This document shows, piece after piece, positions 22,301-34,990 of a stretch of DNA of 64,000 nt. This stretch comes from Cycas panzhihuaensis. Its lineage: Eukaryota > Cycadophyta. Under the pieces are notes generated by a model. The model saw nothing but the letters and a program-made list of their open reading frames with translations, was not told the origin of the DNA and did no database searches. The DNA is taken from contig CM041465.1 of the NCBI GenBank assembly GCA_023213395.1, positions 133,741,741 to 133,805,740 of the forward strand. Direction: 5' to 3'. Position 1 is the first letter of the stretch. Every line of letters begins with the position of its first letter. The translations under genes were made by a program, and so were the position numbers.

Positions 22301-23192
22301 AATAGTTTTATTACTAGTCCCTCAAGAGGTACTGGTTTGGCCTAACTATCTTGCTCTTTGTTGAGGTGGCCCTTGGCCTTGAGATTGTCGAGGTTGTGAT
22401 TGAGGGTTTGGTTGACCTTTTAGATGATTTTCCATGTTTCTTCCTCTTTTTCTTATTTGGTTATTTCCTTTGCCATAAGAAGGACCTTGATTTTTTGTGT
22501 AGCAAACTTCTTCTTCCACCTCAAAGGTTGCATCTAGAAGAGAGTCAGAGGCTATAAAGTTAGTATCAAAGGTCTTGTCAAATTCTATGAACTTCTCTAT
22601 AAGTACTTCGAAGTTGAGTGTCTTCAATGTTCCACTAGATTGAAGACTTCCAAGTAAGTTTTTATAATTAGGGACATATAGACATGATTGGTTCAAGAAT
22701 GCCTAAGTGATACATTAGGTCTTAAAATCTTTATCAATTGCCTGTTTTATTGGTCGAAGGAGATTTATTATATCATGAGCTCATCCCTTCTATATTTTTA
22801 ATTTATTCATTTTCAGAATAAGATGAACAAATTCTAAATTTGACTTGGTATCAAAGTTCTTCTTGAGAACTTCAAGGACCTTCCAGGCTGTATCATGTTG
22901 CTCTTTATTAATCAAGTTGTACAAGGAGTGATCAGTAACCAACAAAATTCTTGTATGAATATGTTTATCATCTATCTCCCATTGTAATTTAGCTAAGACA
23001 TTTATATGAGCTGTTAGGGTGGATCCACTAGAAGCAGGAATTGTACTTGTTACAAGTATGATGGGTGTAGGCTGCAAGGGCTTTTCAAAGGCCTTCATAC
23101 TTTTTATCATTTTTAACTCCAATGTACCATAAATCCCAATTTTCTTTGCCTTTTAATATGTAGTTGATATTCTACTTAAATTGAGATAACAT
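22300..23192 (-). pseudogene. gag: Copia C1 gag relic
   Basis: Start at 23192 (MLSQF..., aligned with MSSQF in C2). The capsid-like core contains DDKHIHTRILLVTDHSLYNLI (split by my frame at about 22960) and KNFDTKSNLEFVHLILKMNKLK at 22870-22795. A Gln/Gly-rich stretch precedes the zinc knuckle near 22260-22310. Confidence 0.8.
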
Positions 23193-25118
23193 AGTGATGA
23201 TGAAGAAGTAGAAGAGATTATAGAAGTATGTGACACTGACACGTGTGGCTAATACACTTAGCGTAGCAGGGATATAGTAATGAATGCTATAATGAGAAGC
23301 AAGCAATGATTAAGTATTTTTTAATAACTATAAAAAATGAGCATAAGCAATGATGCAAGAATAAGAATAAGGCATAATGTAGAGTTGACAAAGAGTGGTG
23401 ATGTGTCATGCCACTAACCTCTAACTTATATCTAAATATAGGTGAAGTTTCGATGCCTAAGGCTTCTAGTATACGATTGGGGTCTTCACTCACGATACTC
23501 GTGCCTACGCTTGGTGATGAAATCCAAGTCACAGTAGAATCTAGACACTCCTAGTCCTCATCCAGTTTACTAGTAAGTAGCTATATACCTCCTCTAAAGA
23601 GTCAAATGATACATGTATATCCTACAACTATGACAGATATTGGACTAGGTTAATTTTAATCTTGTATTAAAGTTTTCAGTTTTTCTGGGTGGTTATTAGT
23701 ATTATTCTTGATTGGAGGTTGTAGGTATAGCTAACTTATCCCTCTACCACTATTTTAGTTAAGACTAGACCTAGTATAAAACTCACACCTCCTTTAGAGC
23801 CTAGACTTCGACCAACCGTGGTCTATTTCAACTAAGGTGAGTGTGTGCACAAGTTAAGAACTGGCAGTATAAAACGTATGGATGAGATTCTTTTTAGGAA
23901 TAATATAAGTTGCTTCTGAATAACTGAAAACTGAAATGGAAAGTTGCCAAATGTGCTTGCTTTGTTGTTATTGCTACTTTTGTGATGCTTTATGCTGTGT
24001 GTGTAAATAGAAAAAATATGCTAGATTTAGCAGGGGAACTAGATGTTACTTCCGATCTAAGTTTTCCCTTGCTTTAGTACAATGTTTCCAAATATGTTTT
24101 TAGAAATTTCAATACAAAATCCATAATGGACTAAAAATTGGATCAACTTTCCACTAAAATACCAATTTTTCTAAATTTATATGCATGCTATTTTGCCCTA
24201 TTTTGTGATTTTTTTACAAAATTTACAAATAAAGATAAATGGGCACAATTTTCTAAAACTTACAAATATGAAGGCCTAAATGATGGAATTTAAATTTATG
24301 ACAGAAGGAAAAAGTTTTAAAAATATCATTTCTAATAGAGTAGTGAAGTCAAATTTCTAAAAGGCATAAAATAATTTTGCTCGAAAAAAGCACAAAAGCA
24401 TAATCTTGCCAGATCCACTATCTCAAAATCTAAACTTTAATATGTTAAAAGTTTCATCTTAACATGTACATAAACTTTTACTTCTATACCATCTCTAAAA
24501 TCATCCAAAAAATTACACGAAATACCTACGCAATATCCTTTATGGGGTTGAGTACGCAAATTCAGCATTCAGGATAAAACTGCATAAATCTTACTAATAA
24601 GTAGATGAAATTTGATGAGATTTATCTTAAAATGATCCTAAGACATAAATATACCAGATCCCTCAAAAACATATTCAGATTTTGAGCTTATAATTAAAGG
24701 ATTTCATTAGAAAAAGTGCCTTAAGTTACTTGTTCAAAAATTTTATTCTTTTGTTTAAGCCAAAACTCATTATTGTAGGTTGAATTTGAAGCTACTCAAG
24801 AAGAAAAAAATGATCCTCTAGTCAAGGTAACCCTGCACATCAAATTTTATCAAAATATGAGATGATCAAAATTTTCATAAAATTGTAGGCCTTTAATGCT
24901 TTCAAGAATGTTCCAGTAACCAAACGGCTTCTAAAACTTGTATTTTCCACCTCTCAAATTCTACACACATAGAGAAAGTAGCAACATATAAAGTACTATA
25001 ATTTTAAGTTATTAAAATATTAAAAATGATGAGTGCACTCTCAATACTTCACATTAAAGTTGAAGAAGAGGCAAAATAACTCTATGCAAATGGAATGAAG
25101 TGAATAGATTCCCTTCTA
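23193..25118 (-). other. Leader of copia C1
   Basis: About 1.9 kb between PBS and gag with no coding. This is unusually long for copia but shared with C2 (43715-45688), so it is a family trait. It holds one copy of the trinucleotide-rich unit near 23956-24005 that is multiplied in C2. Confidence 0.6.
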
Positions 25119-25130
25119 GCTCTGTTACCA
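25119..25130 (-). other. Primer-binding site of copia C1
   Basis: Minus-strand TGGTAACAGAGC, 11/12 to the tRNA-Met complement, two bases inside the 5' LTR. Confidence 0.85.
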
Positions 25131-25132
25131 CA

Positions 25133-25448
25133 TGAAGGAATGATGGATCTAAGTAATAAATCACTCACATACACACAATAGCAATGGTGAATAAAAAATA
25201 GATGAAACAAGATATGAGAGCAAGCTTGGAGGTGAGAATGAATAATGACTCCCTCCTTGAGATGAGATTTCGCCTTTTATTATTGAGGGTGAGTATTAGG
25301 GTTAGAATTTTCCCCCCTAATGATATAAACCCAAAATTATATATAAATGCATATAAAGTGTATTTCATTAAGAGACTAATGCTAATAATATATTCTAAGG
25401 TCATATAATTAATCTATATAAATGACCTTAATACATTAACCTCTTTCA
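25133..25448 (-). repeat. 5' LTR of copia C1
   Basis: TGAAGGAATG to CTCTTTCA; aligns with 17874-18178 and with both C2 LTRs. Confidence 0.9.
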
Positions 25449-25768
25449 ATACACAATAAGTAAACAAATATACATAGAGAAAATTAATGCATAGTACACA
25501 GGATTTACATGGGAAAACCCTTTCAAGAGAAAACCCATAATAAAAGGATTCTTAATTGGTCACTTGATTATTACATAGTGGATTGATATAATGATCTTAG
25601 ATGTTGAATACAAGAGGCCTCAAGGCATTTATATTCTCCCAAGAGGTGTCACCTAATTAGGGTTGTGACCCTCCAGACAAGTCACACCTTTTAGCTTCAC
25701 ATCTTTTCACTTAATTAAACCACATTAACATTAACTAAGTGGCTTAATAATTAATTGTCATATTTATA
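25449..25768 (-). repeat. 3' LTR of copia D
   Basis: Non-coding AT-rich segment between C1 and D's polypurine tract. It includes GGGAAAACCC near 25510. Its outer (left) end is not defined because C1 abuts it. Confidence 0.6.
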
Positions 25769-25799
25769 TCCCCCCTTAATGTAAATGTGGAGAGCCTTC

Positions 25800-27430
25800 C
25801 AACTACAATAATTATGTTATCATGAAGGCTGGGACTATCCTGCAGCTTCTTCATCCTTGTCGGCATATCCTCCCTCAAGGATAATATTGTTGAGTCCAAG
25901 TCCGGTATGCATTGTGAGAGGTTTGGTGAACATGTCTGTAAGCTATAATTCATTCAGATAGTAGTTGACCTACAACTTCCCTGATTTGATCTGTTCACGA
26001 ATATAATGCTGCTGAATCTCAATGTGTTTTATACGCGTATGAAACTCTGGATTCTTTGATAGATGAATGGTACTTTGGTTATCAACAAAGATAAATAGGT
26101 GTCTATTTGAAACTCTAAGAAACTCCAAAAGACCTTATAACCATATAGCTTCATTTGCACCTGCACTTAATCCTTGATATTCTACCTCTGTAGAAGAGAG
26201 CACCACTGTTTGCTGCTTCTTTGACTGCCATGAAACAAATCCATTTCTAACTCCAAATAGGTATATATCAGTAGACTTCTTATCATCAGAATCTCCTCCC
26301 CAATCAACATCTGTGTAGCTATGTAATTATATCTCTTCACCTTGATGGTATTCAAGACCAAGATTGATAATCCCCTTTAAATACTCTAGAATCTGCTTCG
26401 CTGCAACTAAATGAGGTTCCTGAGGATTCTACATGTAGTAGGAAACCAACCCGATAGCATATGTGATATTAAGCTAGGTATGAGTTAAATAGATTAGACT
26501 CCTTAACAACTGGTGATACTTTGTGCCATCTATAAAGGGCTTGGCCATATCCTTCTACAACTTAATGTCTTTTACACATGGTATTGTAACTGGTTTGAAT
26601 TTTGCATTCCAAATTTCTCCAGCAAGTTCTTCACATACTGAGACTACAACAACATAATCCTATCATCCATCTTCTTGACTTGAATGCCCAAGAAGTAGTG
26701 AAGTCTCCCAAGGTCTGTCATATTAGATGAAACTTTGAGATTAGATTTAACTTTAGTAATAGCCTTACCATAATTACCACCGATGACCAAATCATCCACA
26801 TACACCACACAAGCTACTATTAAAGTCCCTCTTCTCTTCATATACAGATTCAGGTCAAGTTTAGAAAGATCAAAACCTTTAGATTTCAACTTTGTATCTA
26901 TCTTTTCATACTAAGTATGAGGTGCTTGTCTCAAGCCATAGATTGACTTCTTCAAATAGCACACAAGATGCTCTTGGCCATCCTTAACGGATCCTAGAGG
27001 TTGCGACATGTAAATCTCCTCCTTTAGATCTCCATTAAGGAATGCAAACTTTATGCCCATCTGATGTAACTCCCAACCATAAGTTACTGCTAAGAAAATC
27101 AATAAATGGACTATTGTCATTCTAGAGACTGGTGTAAATATCTCCTCATAGTCAATTCCTTCTTTCTATTTGAATCCCTACATAACAAGTCTAGCCTTAA
27201 ACTTGTCCACCTCTCCATTAGAGTGGAACTTTGTCTTGTAGACCTACTTGCATCCCACAAGATTCTTTGTCAGAGGTAGTGGAACCAAATCCCACATGTC
27301 ATTCTTCAAGAGAGAATTGTACTCCTCCTCGATTATAGCTCTCCATATTAGATCTCCTTTTGCTTCATCAAATGAATTAGGATCACTAGAATCATTAGTG
27401 TCTACTAGAAGAGTTTGACTGGCATGCTAC
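25800..27430 (-). pseudogene. pol: Copia D reverse transcriptase and RNase H relic
   Basis: RT: IKFAFLNGDLKEEIYMSQP (27055-27000), CYLKKSIYGLRQAPHT near 26950, then VACVVYVDDLVIGGN at 26830-26785 with the intact YVDD catalytic box, DLGRLHYFLGIQV near 26700 and the thumb. RNase H: DVDWGGDSDDKKSTD near 26300, VVLSSTEVEYQ near 26190 and FHTRIKHIEI near 26040. Pol ends near 25840 with EGGYADKDE. It has several stops, but this is one of the better preserved copia RTs here. Confidence 0.85.
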
Positions 27431-28970
27431 CTTCATGTTCTTTGATCATCAGTTAACATTTGCATCATCATACTGGAATCTTCTATAGTCTTCCTTACCC
27501 ATAAAGGTATTGATGGACCTATTACTAGAGGTACTTCAACTTGTAGTAACTCCTCACTATTACTTATCCCACTCAATCTTGCTTTCTCAAGTGTTTCAAT
27601 GACTGGCTCATTGTCATCTTCGCTTGATGAATCTGGGAATGGGAGTACGGGGGGGGGGGGGGTAAAAAGGCTCATCTAATGATCGATCAACATGATACAT
27701 TGATGTCTCATTAAATTTAATATCCTAACTAACCATAATCATTTCCCCCTATAGATCCCATAGTCTATAGGCTTTGCTCTCCATGCAATACCCCACGAAT
27801 ATATACTTTAGGCTTTTTTAATCCAATTTCTTTTATGTATCATATAGGATGTGGGCATACGTGATACACTCAAACATTCTTAAATGGCTAATGACAGTTT
27901 TATGACCAATCTATTTCTCTTCAGGGATCATGCTGTGAACTATTTGAGTGGGTACCTGGTTCAAAATATAAACAGCAGCCACCACAACTTCTGCCCAAAA
28001 TTTTGATGCCAATTTTTAAGCATGCACCATACACCTCACCATCTCCATCATGGTATAATTCTTTCTTTAAAGAACTTCATCCTGTTATGAGGTATACGGG
28101 ACTGTAAATTCCTGCTTTATACCATGATCGTGGCATAACTAATTGAACACATTGTTGTTGTATTCCTTGCCATTATCATTTCTTAACAACTTTATTTTCT
28201 TATCACATTCATTTTCAACTATCGCTTTCCAATCACAAAAAAGATCAAATACTACTAACTTGTTCTTGAGCAAGTAAACCCAGGCCTTCTTGGTGTAGTC
28301 ATCTACAAATACTAGGGTATAAAAATCTCCAAATATTAAAGGATTAGGAAGAGGGCCTATTAGATCTAAATGTACAAGCTCTAGCTTCTCCTTAGCTCTT
28401 TAGGCATTATCTTGAGTAAAAGGGTAGCGATGGTGCTTGCCATATATACACCCTTTGTACATACCATCTAAACAAGTAACTGATAGTAATCCTTCTACCA
28501 TCTTCAACCTCTTCAATAGTGTAATACTCCTATAATTAAGGTAACTGAGGTGGTTGTTCCATAACTTACTTATATCATCCACGCTAGCAACAAATGCATA
28601 TGACTTCTTCTGAGACTAAAACTTTTTAAACACTCAAAAATTGTCCTTGACTTTCCCAGTAGCTATGACAGTAAAGTTCTATTTTAAATCCTTAACTAGG
28701 CATTTGTCATCATAGAGCTTTACCTTCATACTTTGTTTGTAGATCTCTTAGGCTAAAAGAAGGTTCAACTACATCTTTGGTACATAATACACCGCAGTAA
28801 ATTTACCTCCTACAGTGGAAACTTCACCGATACCTTCTACCGATAAGACGTGAGCATCACCAAAGACAATTTGAGCACCACTATGATTTTAAGTCATCAT
28901 ATCAAAGTTCTGCCTCTGGTAAGAAATATGCTTCTATGCTCTAGATTCAAGCACCTAATAATCTCTCTGA
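27431..28970 (-). pseudogene. pol: Copia D protease and integrase relic
   Basis: The pre-integrase Cys/His block is at 28582-28400 (DISKLWNNHLSYLNYRS with C..GK). Integrase core sequence runs from about 28390 to 27720, including WVYLLKNKL near 28270 and the LLRNDNGKEY-like second Asp region near 28190. The linker to RT (27675-27433) is Pro/Ser/Glu-rich and contains a homopolymer of 13 G on the plus strand (27650-27662) encoding Pro. Confidence 0.72.
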
Positions 28971-28974
28971 TTAG

Positions 28975-29824
28975 ATTCAACTAATAAGGCTTTTTCTCAA
29001 ATGCAGTGAGCAATAATGTTCTTCCCTTTATCATCCAGGTTGACTTTGCATTTGTTATGACACTTGAACCAATAATTCTTCTCACAGTGACTATCCTTCT
29101 TACAATAATTGCATTTCCTGTTAAACTTCTTTTTGTCTTGAGAACTTTCTCGTAACCTCTGTGTGATCTTCTTCTCTTTAAGGGCCTCTTTCCTCTATGA
29201 AATTTCATGGCTAGGGCCTGACTTGAACCAGAACCTCTAAGTATACCAAGATATTTGAGCTTGGCATCCTCTACTAGAATTAGGTTTTTAAGCCTATCAA
29301 ATGTTTATGCTTCTATCACTTCATCTCTACTATTAATGGTCTAGAATGCGGCAAAGGCAACCGATAAACTTTGACATGATTATTATGAATAACAATACAT
29401 CATCAATCAAGTTTGACTTCAGTTTCTCTAACTTATTCTTCAAGTTAGTAATCTTATTAAGGTAGGAGCTGATGTTGTTCTCATCCTCCATACACAAGTT
29501 GAGTAGTTCTAACATTAATTCCAGATGTCTATTCATTTGCTTCTTTTCAAATGTATCACACTATTTTTTCTATATCTCTACTAGTTTGTCTAGATTGTGA
29601 GCCAACACTCTCTGGTCTAATGCAAGTGATAATTTCAATAGTCCTATGGCCATAAATTACTTCTCTTCAAGATAAATTTGCTCCTTATGGTCTAATGGAA
29701 TCATGTCCACTTTTGCCTTGATGATTCTCTAGAGTTGATTCACCATCTGAATAAGTTCCATATTGGCCTTCCACTCGCTAAAATTATTACCATTGAAGAT
29801 AACTTTGGGTATAATATGCTCCAT
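28975..29824 (-). pseudogene. gag: Copia D gag relic
   Basis: Starts at 29824 with MEHIIPKVIFNGNNFSEWK, the standard copia gag opening. The capsid-like region (29536-29333) contains NNISSYLNKITNLKNKLEKL. A Lys/Arg-rich stretch and a CCHC knuckle follow near 29110-29040 (C..C...NH..C-like in a shifted frame). Confidence 0.78.
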
Positions 29825-31108
29825 CTAGAGAAATAGGCTTCAATATGGGTTAAATGACACTAAAAAAAATGTTTGTAGGATAAAATGCACCCCTGTGTCC
29901 ACCTCTGCCTCACGAGCATTTGTCCAAAGGCATCCAACACCAACTATACCCATTTTAAGTGAGACACCGACTATTTATGCCTTGTTAAACATTAACAAAT
30001 GGCCTTTAAATAGCCATTAAATGTCATAACTGACACTAACAAAGGCTAAAAACATGTGGTCTAAAATAAAGGATGACTCCACATGGCTATAGTACAATGT
30101 CTCCAAGTCAAAAACATAAAAAATCTCCTCGATTTACACTGAGAATGGATTTACAAGAGGTTAAAAAACTTCATACTATGACAAAAATATCATGTATCAA
30201 TGGTATAGAAGGGTCATTTTATAATCTTCACTTGAGAAGAATATACCAAAATGTATACTTTTTAAGTCATGACCTTTTCTTATGTCACAGTGACTTTTCA
30301 CTTAACACATGTGACAAAATGAAGATTAAAATATTTCAAACTTTTACTAAGTAAAAAACTTAGTAAAAGATCTCAAATAAGATATAGAAGATCATAATAC
30401 ATAGTGCAAAGGGTGCGACTGCTGTAGATAACACTCGAACTATGCACTTCCTCATAGACCACTGCACATAAAAAACTACCTCTACGACTGGTAAACAGGT
30501 CGTGTACATCTTTAACCATGCCTAACTATCACTTCAAGTGCCCAGCCAGCCCACAAAGAGCTTCAGGTAGTCATAAGATAGTCCGTCCACTTCTACAAAT
30601 GCGCCCAGTCAAAGGATAAGTACTTGGCCTATGTACTTCTAACTGAATAGTGCATAGAGTGATCAACTCTCTCAACTAGTTAAACACCTTGTCTATAGTC
30701 CAACAAGCTCCAAACATGCCTAGCCGTAGCCACATAATGTGAAGCCAATACAACAAGTGCAAAAGAAGTTGTCTGGGTCGTCCCTCATCTACAACCTTCT
30801 TCAAATATAAACAACCAACATGGCAAACATATATATGGCAGTATACAGTGCCCAACTAGCTTGAAAAACTATATAGCTATGTGAAAATAGCTATAAATAG
30901 CCACAAATGACCACAAACAACCACAAACAAATAGTAATTTCCAGATGTAGGTCTATGCAAGCAGTATATGAGGTTTTAACTCATGTAAGAATCAAAACTA
31001 CTCAATGAACATAGGCTGAAAATGCTATGTACTTTAGCCCAACACTCAGAAAAAGATAGAAAAACACCAAGAAATGGCTCCAAACACATCCACCAATGTA
31101 GAGAAGAG
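29825..31108. other. Probable long leader of copia D
   Basis: About 1.3 kb with no recognised coding. The open frame at 30073-30354 (+) is antisense to D and has no domain. Several short direct repeats of AGCCACAAATGACCACAAAC type lie around 30885-30930. The segment is richer in CCA/ACC words than its surroundings. Confidence 0.4.
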
Positions 31109-31120
31109 GATTTGATAGCA

Positions 31121-31439
31121 ACTCAGGCTTGTTTCATTAATAAACTTGAGAGATTCTATGAGAAATAAATTGACTTACATGTATACAAGATTGGCTATCC
31201 TTATAATCTCTGAATCACTATCAATGCCTTCTTGCTAGCTTGAATTACTGTTATAGTTCTTCAATCAGCTTCTAATTACCCCTAACAAGCCAACTTCAAC
31301 CATGATGGTAGTCTTTACACTCAAATTTGACTCCAAAGAATCCTTCTCTTTTGTTGAATAGTGAATTTCATAGCTTCAAAATGCATTGATCGTGAAGTGA
31401 AGTGACGTTGATAACAAACCCAATATTTTTACTTCATAT
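31121..31439. other. Unassigned junction between D and the B 5' half
   Basis: No coding and no clear match to the D 3' LTR. This is where D's missing 5' LTR, or the deletion scar joining D to B's integrase, should lie. Confidence 0.35.
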
Positions 31440-33130
31440 TTTTAGCATGTAAGCCCAATATTTTCTAGAGAAATTATCAATAAAAGTTACAAAATATCTG
31501 CTTTTAGAATATGAGGGTATTTAAAAATGACTATAGATGCCTGTATGAACAAGTTTAAGTAATGATTTTACTTGAAATATAGTTTGATGAGGGAAGGGGT
31601 CCATTTATTATTTACTTAAAACACATGCTTTATAAACACCATAGATGATAGATAAAGTAGGAAGACCATGAACTATGTCATATTGGTTTAAGAAATATAG
31701 TTTACCATAACTTGTATGGCTAAAACATGCATGCCATAATCTACTAGGAGGATCAAACTGAGCTATAAATGAAGTGAATGGTTTAGATTTTGAATGAATT
31801 AGGTTTATCAAACTATAAAGATATGTTTCGTGATTAGAAGGTCCATAGGTAATAGGTTTAAATTTATTGTATAGTTATTTAATAACAAATTTGTTTTTCC
31901 AAAATTCCACCACAAGATTTCTTTGGTAAATCAAATAAATAAATAATAAGTTAGATAATAATTCAAGAACATAAAATACATTATTGAAAAAACTATTTTT
32001 TAATGTTACATCACCTATTCCTTCAACTTTTACTTGAGAACCACTACCAAAAGATATTTTCTCTTCGGAATTAAAGCCTAGTTGATAAGTGGAGAGATAC
32101 TCTTGATATCCTATCATATAATAGAAAACACCAGAATATGGTATCCAAGAAGATGGTAGTATGGTAGGTACTAAACAAGTAAAAGTAGAAGTAATTAGAG
32201 AATCATGGGACCTTAATTGAATCCCTTTTGAAGCTTTCCAAGTTTTAGATACTAATATGTTTCTACAAATATCTATAGTATGCTATTTTTTATGGCAATA
32301 AGCATAATTGATGTTTTGACTATAATGTGATTTAGAAGTATTTTTTGTTTGATATGACCACCTAGGTGTTGAATGTGAGTTTTAGATTTTAGATATTCTT
32401 AAATGTTTAGAATTTTGATTATAATTGTTATTTAAAGTAGAACCTCTATAAGATTTGTAAGGTTTGGGATTATTATTATAATTGTTTTGTTAATTATTTT
32501 GATTTCTTGATTTATTTTGTGCCTTCATTTTGAAGAAAAGAGCCTAAGAATGATCTTTGATTTCTTCTATTTAAACTAATATAGACTAATATTCAATTGG
32601 TTAATTTGTAAGCTAATCAAATGAAATAGAGGGGTGTGCACACTATTGTCTAATAGTTTTATACTGGTTAAAAGACTTTAGAAATTTATTGATAGCAAGA
32701 TAAACTAGTGTAACATTATCTTTTGTATGGGATATAGTTAAGGTCTCATCACCTTTCTTAATTTTTTTAGTATAGTTTCTTAGATCTATATTTATAAGTT
32801 AAAGATTCGATAAAAACTCCTCAACTCTAAAAAAATCCTCACATTTCAAGTCATATATTTTTTATTCAAGCATGGCAATTTAAGTGGTGTTTACCTTATC
32901 ATACTTTTCTTTTAGCATTTTCTAGATAGTGGTAAGTTCATCTGAATTAGTGAATTTCCTACAAATGTCTAGTAAGAGAGATGTTAAGATAGTGCTTAGG
33001 GCTCTATCATAGTTCATTAGATAGACCACGTAGGCATTTGATGTAATATCTCCAAGTTCTTTAAATTCTCCTATTATGTTCCACTATAGCTTTTGTTGTT
33101 TAAGTTAGTTAGATACTTTGACTTTCTAGT
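31440..33130 (-). pseudogene. gag-pol: Copia gag, protease and integrase start, probably the 5' half of B
   Basis: Minus strand from right to left. Gag runs from about 33100 to 32300 with WNIIGEFKELGDITSNAYV and a decayed zinc knuckle near 32310-32280 (YCHKK, stop, HTIDIC). Protease-like and linker sequence follow (32117-31875, with FGSGSQVKVEGIGDVTLKN). The pre-integrase block 31811-31608 has LWHACFSHTSYGKLYFL. The integrase begins near 31500 (YFVTFIDNFSRKYWAYMLK) and breaks off at about 31440. It has no LTRs of its own and fits the missing front end of copia B in order and strand. Membership in B is inference. Confidence 0.72.
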
Positions 33131-34820
33131 TGACATAATTTAAGTCATATAGAATTGAAATTTAGATAAAGAGGGTGGTCCCATGTATAAAATCTATATT
33201 AGAAAAAGAAATGTGTGTATATAAAGATAACTTGAGATAATTTAGAGATCCTCTTCAATAAAAAGGATAAGGTGCATAACTAAATAAACTTCTAAATTAA
33301 GATAATTATTAAAACAACAAACATAAAATGTGAAATAAATATTATCATAATGATTTCATTAAGATATAATAAGATTAAATTAATAAAAATAAAGATACAA
33401 TGATGTTTTTGTAAATAGATTATGTAATTTGAAAAAGAAAATGGGAGAAGGGGTGCTTCTTTTAATCACTTTTATTGATTGAAATATATTATGAAGATAA
33501 ATACTAAAGATTAAATTAAGTTTGTAAGAGTATTACACAAATTATGAACTTATTTGTAAACAAATAAAATCAAAATAATAACCACTTTAATGTTAATTGA
33601 TTAAGTGAATTTATTAAATAAAGAGGGATATAATAATGTTATTAATTCATAAATTTAATAATTAATCAACAACGTATTAAATTGAATTAAAAATGTTAAT
33701 GAAATATAAAGAAAATTGATAATTAAAGTTATGTACCTATACTTAGCTTGGTGGAAATATATTTCATTGACTTTGGATGAAAATTTATTGCTCAATATGG
33801 CTTTGATGGCTATTCAAAATGGTGGTCTTTCAGTCAAGAATCCAACACAACTTTTGATTTTGAATTTGGACTATAAATGATGAAATTATGATAAAAAGTA
33901 TATAGGTTACCTTTTAATAAGATGGGGGGTAGGGAGGGCTCTAAAAAATAAGGGGTTAAGCCCTTTTCACATGAAGACTAGGGTCATATGGTTTCTAAAA
34001 GTATTAGGGGCTAAAGGACAAGGGGGCTATAGACCTAAAATACAAATAAATAAAATTTGAATCCTTTTGCAATTGCAACAAGATTGAAATAAATTAAATA
34101 ATTGCTTTATGTCCACCCATTCACAAAAATAAACAAATATATAAAATATTTGATCCTAAAAACTTAGGGTTTTGAAATAATATTTTTCCTTCAAATTCAA
34201 AGAACTGCAAGGGGTAATCAAACTATAACAGGCAATCCTTGTGATGAGATTTTCTTCTATTTTTCACTTACATTCAAAAACTTTGTGTGCAGCCTTGTAT
34301 GCATATGAAGAGGAGTTTATTGATGGCATAATGGCATTGAATTCTTAGTAATCGCAGCATGATTCTTCTGTCTATCTGATGAATAATGACTATGAAAAAT
34401 TCCATGGTGTTAATGAATAAACTATGTAGCGATGGCAGAGTTATTACTCAGCTTCAAAATGGAAGCTTGCAGTAAGCTTACTTCAAGGGGACAACTAATT
34501 GGAAATCGGTTCTTTGATTTAGAGTTGCAACATAATTTGTAGTCTCTGCCATTTATTATCACCAAAGGGTTCAATGATAATCCACTCATGCATGTGCAGT
34601 ATTTAGATGAAAGTTATGTTCACTCCCATGCAAATTCTTTCTATGATTCTATCAAATTTTAAACTTATAATAAAGACTAACTTGAAAATTGAGGTTGTGG
34701 ATTGTTGTATTGGAATACCAATTTATTTTATGGATCTTCAGAGGAGAGCAGGTATGTACAATGATGGACAAGTGGCCATGAATAAACCTCTACTTGACCA
34801 TTTTTCCTCATCTCTTTATC
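33131..34820. other. Non-coding part of the copia B leader
   Basis: Very AT-rich to about 34200, less so after. Copia leaders are usually one or a few hundred bases; with 55188-55450 this one is about 2 kb. It may hold intron sequence of the captured gene described at 34821-34949. The open frame at 34607-34825 (+) is antisense to that gene and has no domain. Confidence 0.4.
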
Positions 34821-34949
34821 TTTGATTTCCTTCTTACTGATTAGATTTACCTCAATTATCTTGTATGGCAAATCATAGTAATCTAGGTAAGCTTTGACCT
34901 TATTACAAAAAGGACAAATCTCATACTAGTAACGCAAGAGATCTTTCAG
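34821..34949 (-). pseudogene. Prostaglandin E synthase 2-like host gene fragment, 3' part
   Basis: Minus strand: LRY, stop (Q position), YEICPFCNKVKAYLDYYDL, then PYKIIEVNLISKKEIK. This is the glutaredoxin/GST N-terminal thioredoxin fold of the membrane-associated PGES2 family, conserved in plants as a GST-family protein, with its CPFC redox motif and the PYK..EVNP..KKEIKW block. The fragment ends at KKEIK with no following WSDYKKVP block, so an exon end or capture boundary lies near 34821. The bases 34935-34949 are the LINE target duplication; the 5' part continues at 55173. In plants the full protein is about 300 residues, so only about a quarter is here. The motif match is strong, and its place inside copia B is the surprising part. 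Confidence 0.8.
34935..34949. repeat. LINE target-site duplication, left copy
   Basis: CAAGAGATCTTTCAG, matched by TAAGAGCTCTTTCAG at 55173-55187 (13/15). It sits inside the PGES2-like fragment, so the coding frame can be followed across the insertion. Confidence 0.85.
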
Positions 34950-34990
34950 AAGGAGATTAAAGATAATGTGGAAGATTGACTAAGAGAGCG

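Larger units (their letters stand above)
17874..25448 (-). mobile_element. Copia element C1 (family C)
   Basis: A full-length minus-strand copia: 3' LTR 17874-18178, RNase H to gag from 18640 to 23192, leader, PBS 25119-25130 (GCTCTGTTACCA) and 5' LTR 25133-25448. Flanks ATAAA (17869-17873) and ATACA (25449-25453) form a target duplication with one mismatch. It is a sibling of C2 at 38382-46013, and the two align over their whole length. C1 is more decayed: its LTR pair has about 35 differences by hand count and its ORFs are shorter. Confidence 0.9.
25449..31120 (-). mobile_element. Copia element D, one LTR recognised
   Basis: Minus-strand copia with 3' LTR up to 25768, polypurine tract 25769-25777, RNase H, RT, integrase, protease, gag (start 29824) and a long leader. 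A weak PBS-like match (9/12 to tRNA-Met) lies at 31109-31120. No second copy of the LTR was found by eye to its right, and the left edge of the 3' LTR abuts or lies beneath C1. D probably inserted into B, C1 inserted at D's left edge, and a deletion removed D's 5' LTR together with B's integrase. Confidence 0.68.

Noticed and set aside
30073-30354. 93-residue open frame antisense to copia D
   Set aside because: No domain recognised; lies in D's leader on the opposite strand.
31121-31439. Possible 5' LTR of copia D
   Set aside because: Considered because a PBS-like word precedes it, but I could not align it with the D 3' LTR at 25449-25768.
34607-34825. 72-residue open frame left of the LINE
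   Set aside because: Antisense to the region after the PGES2-like fragment, with no recognisable domain.
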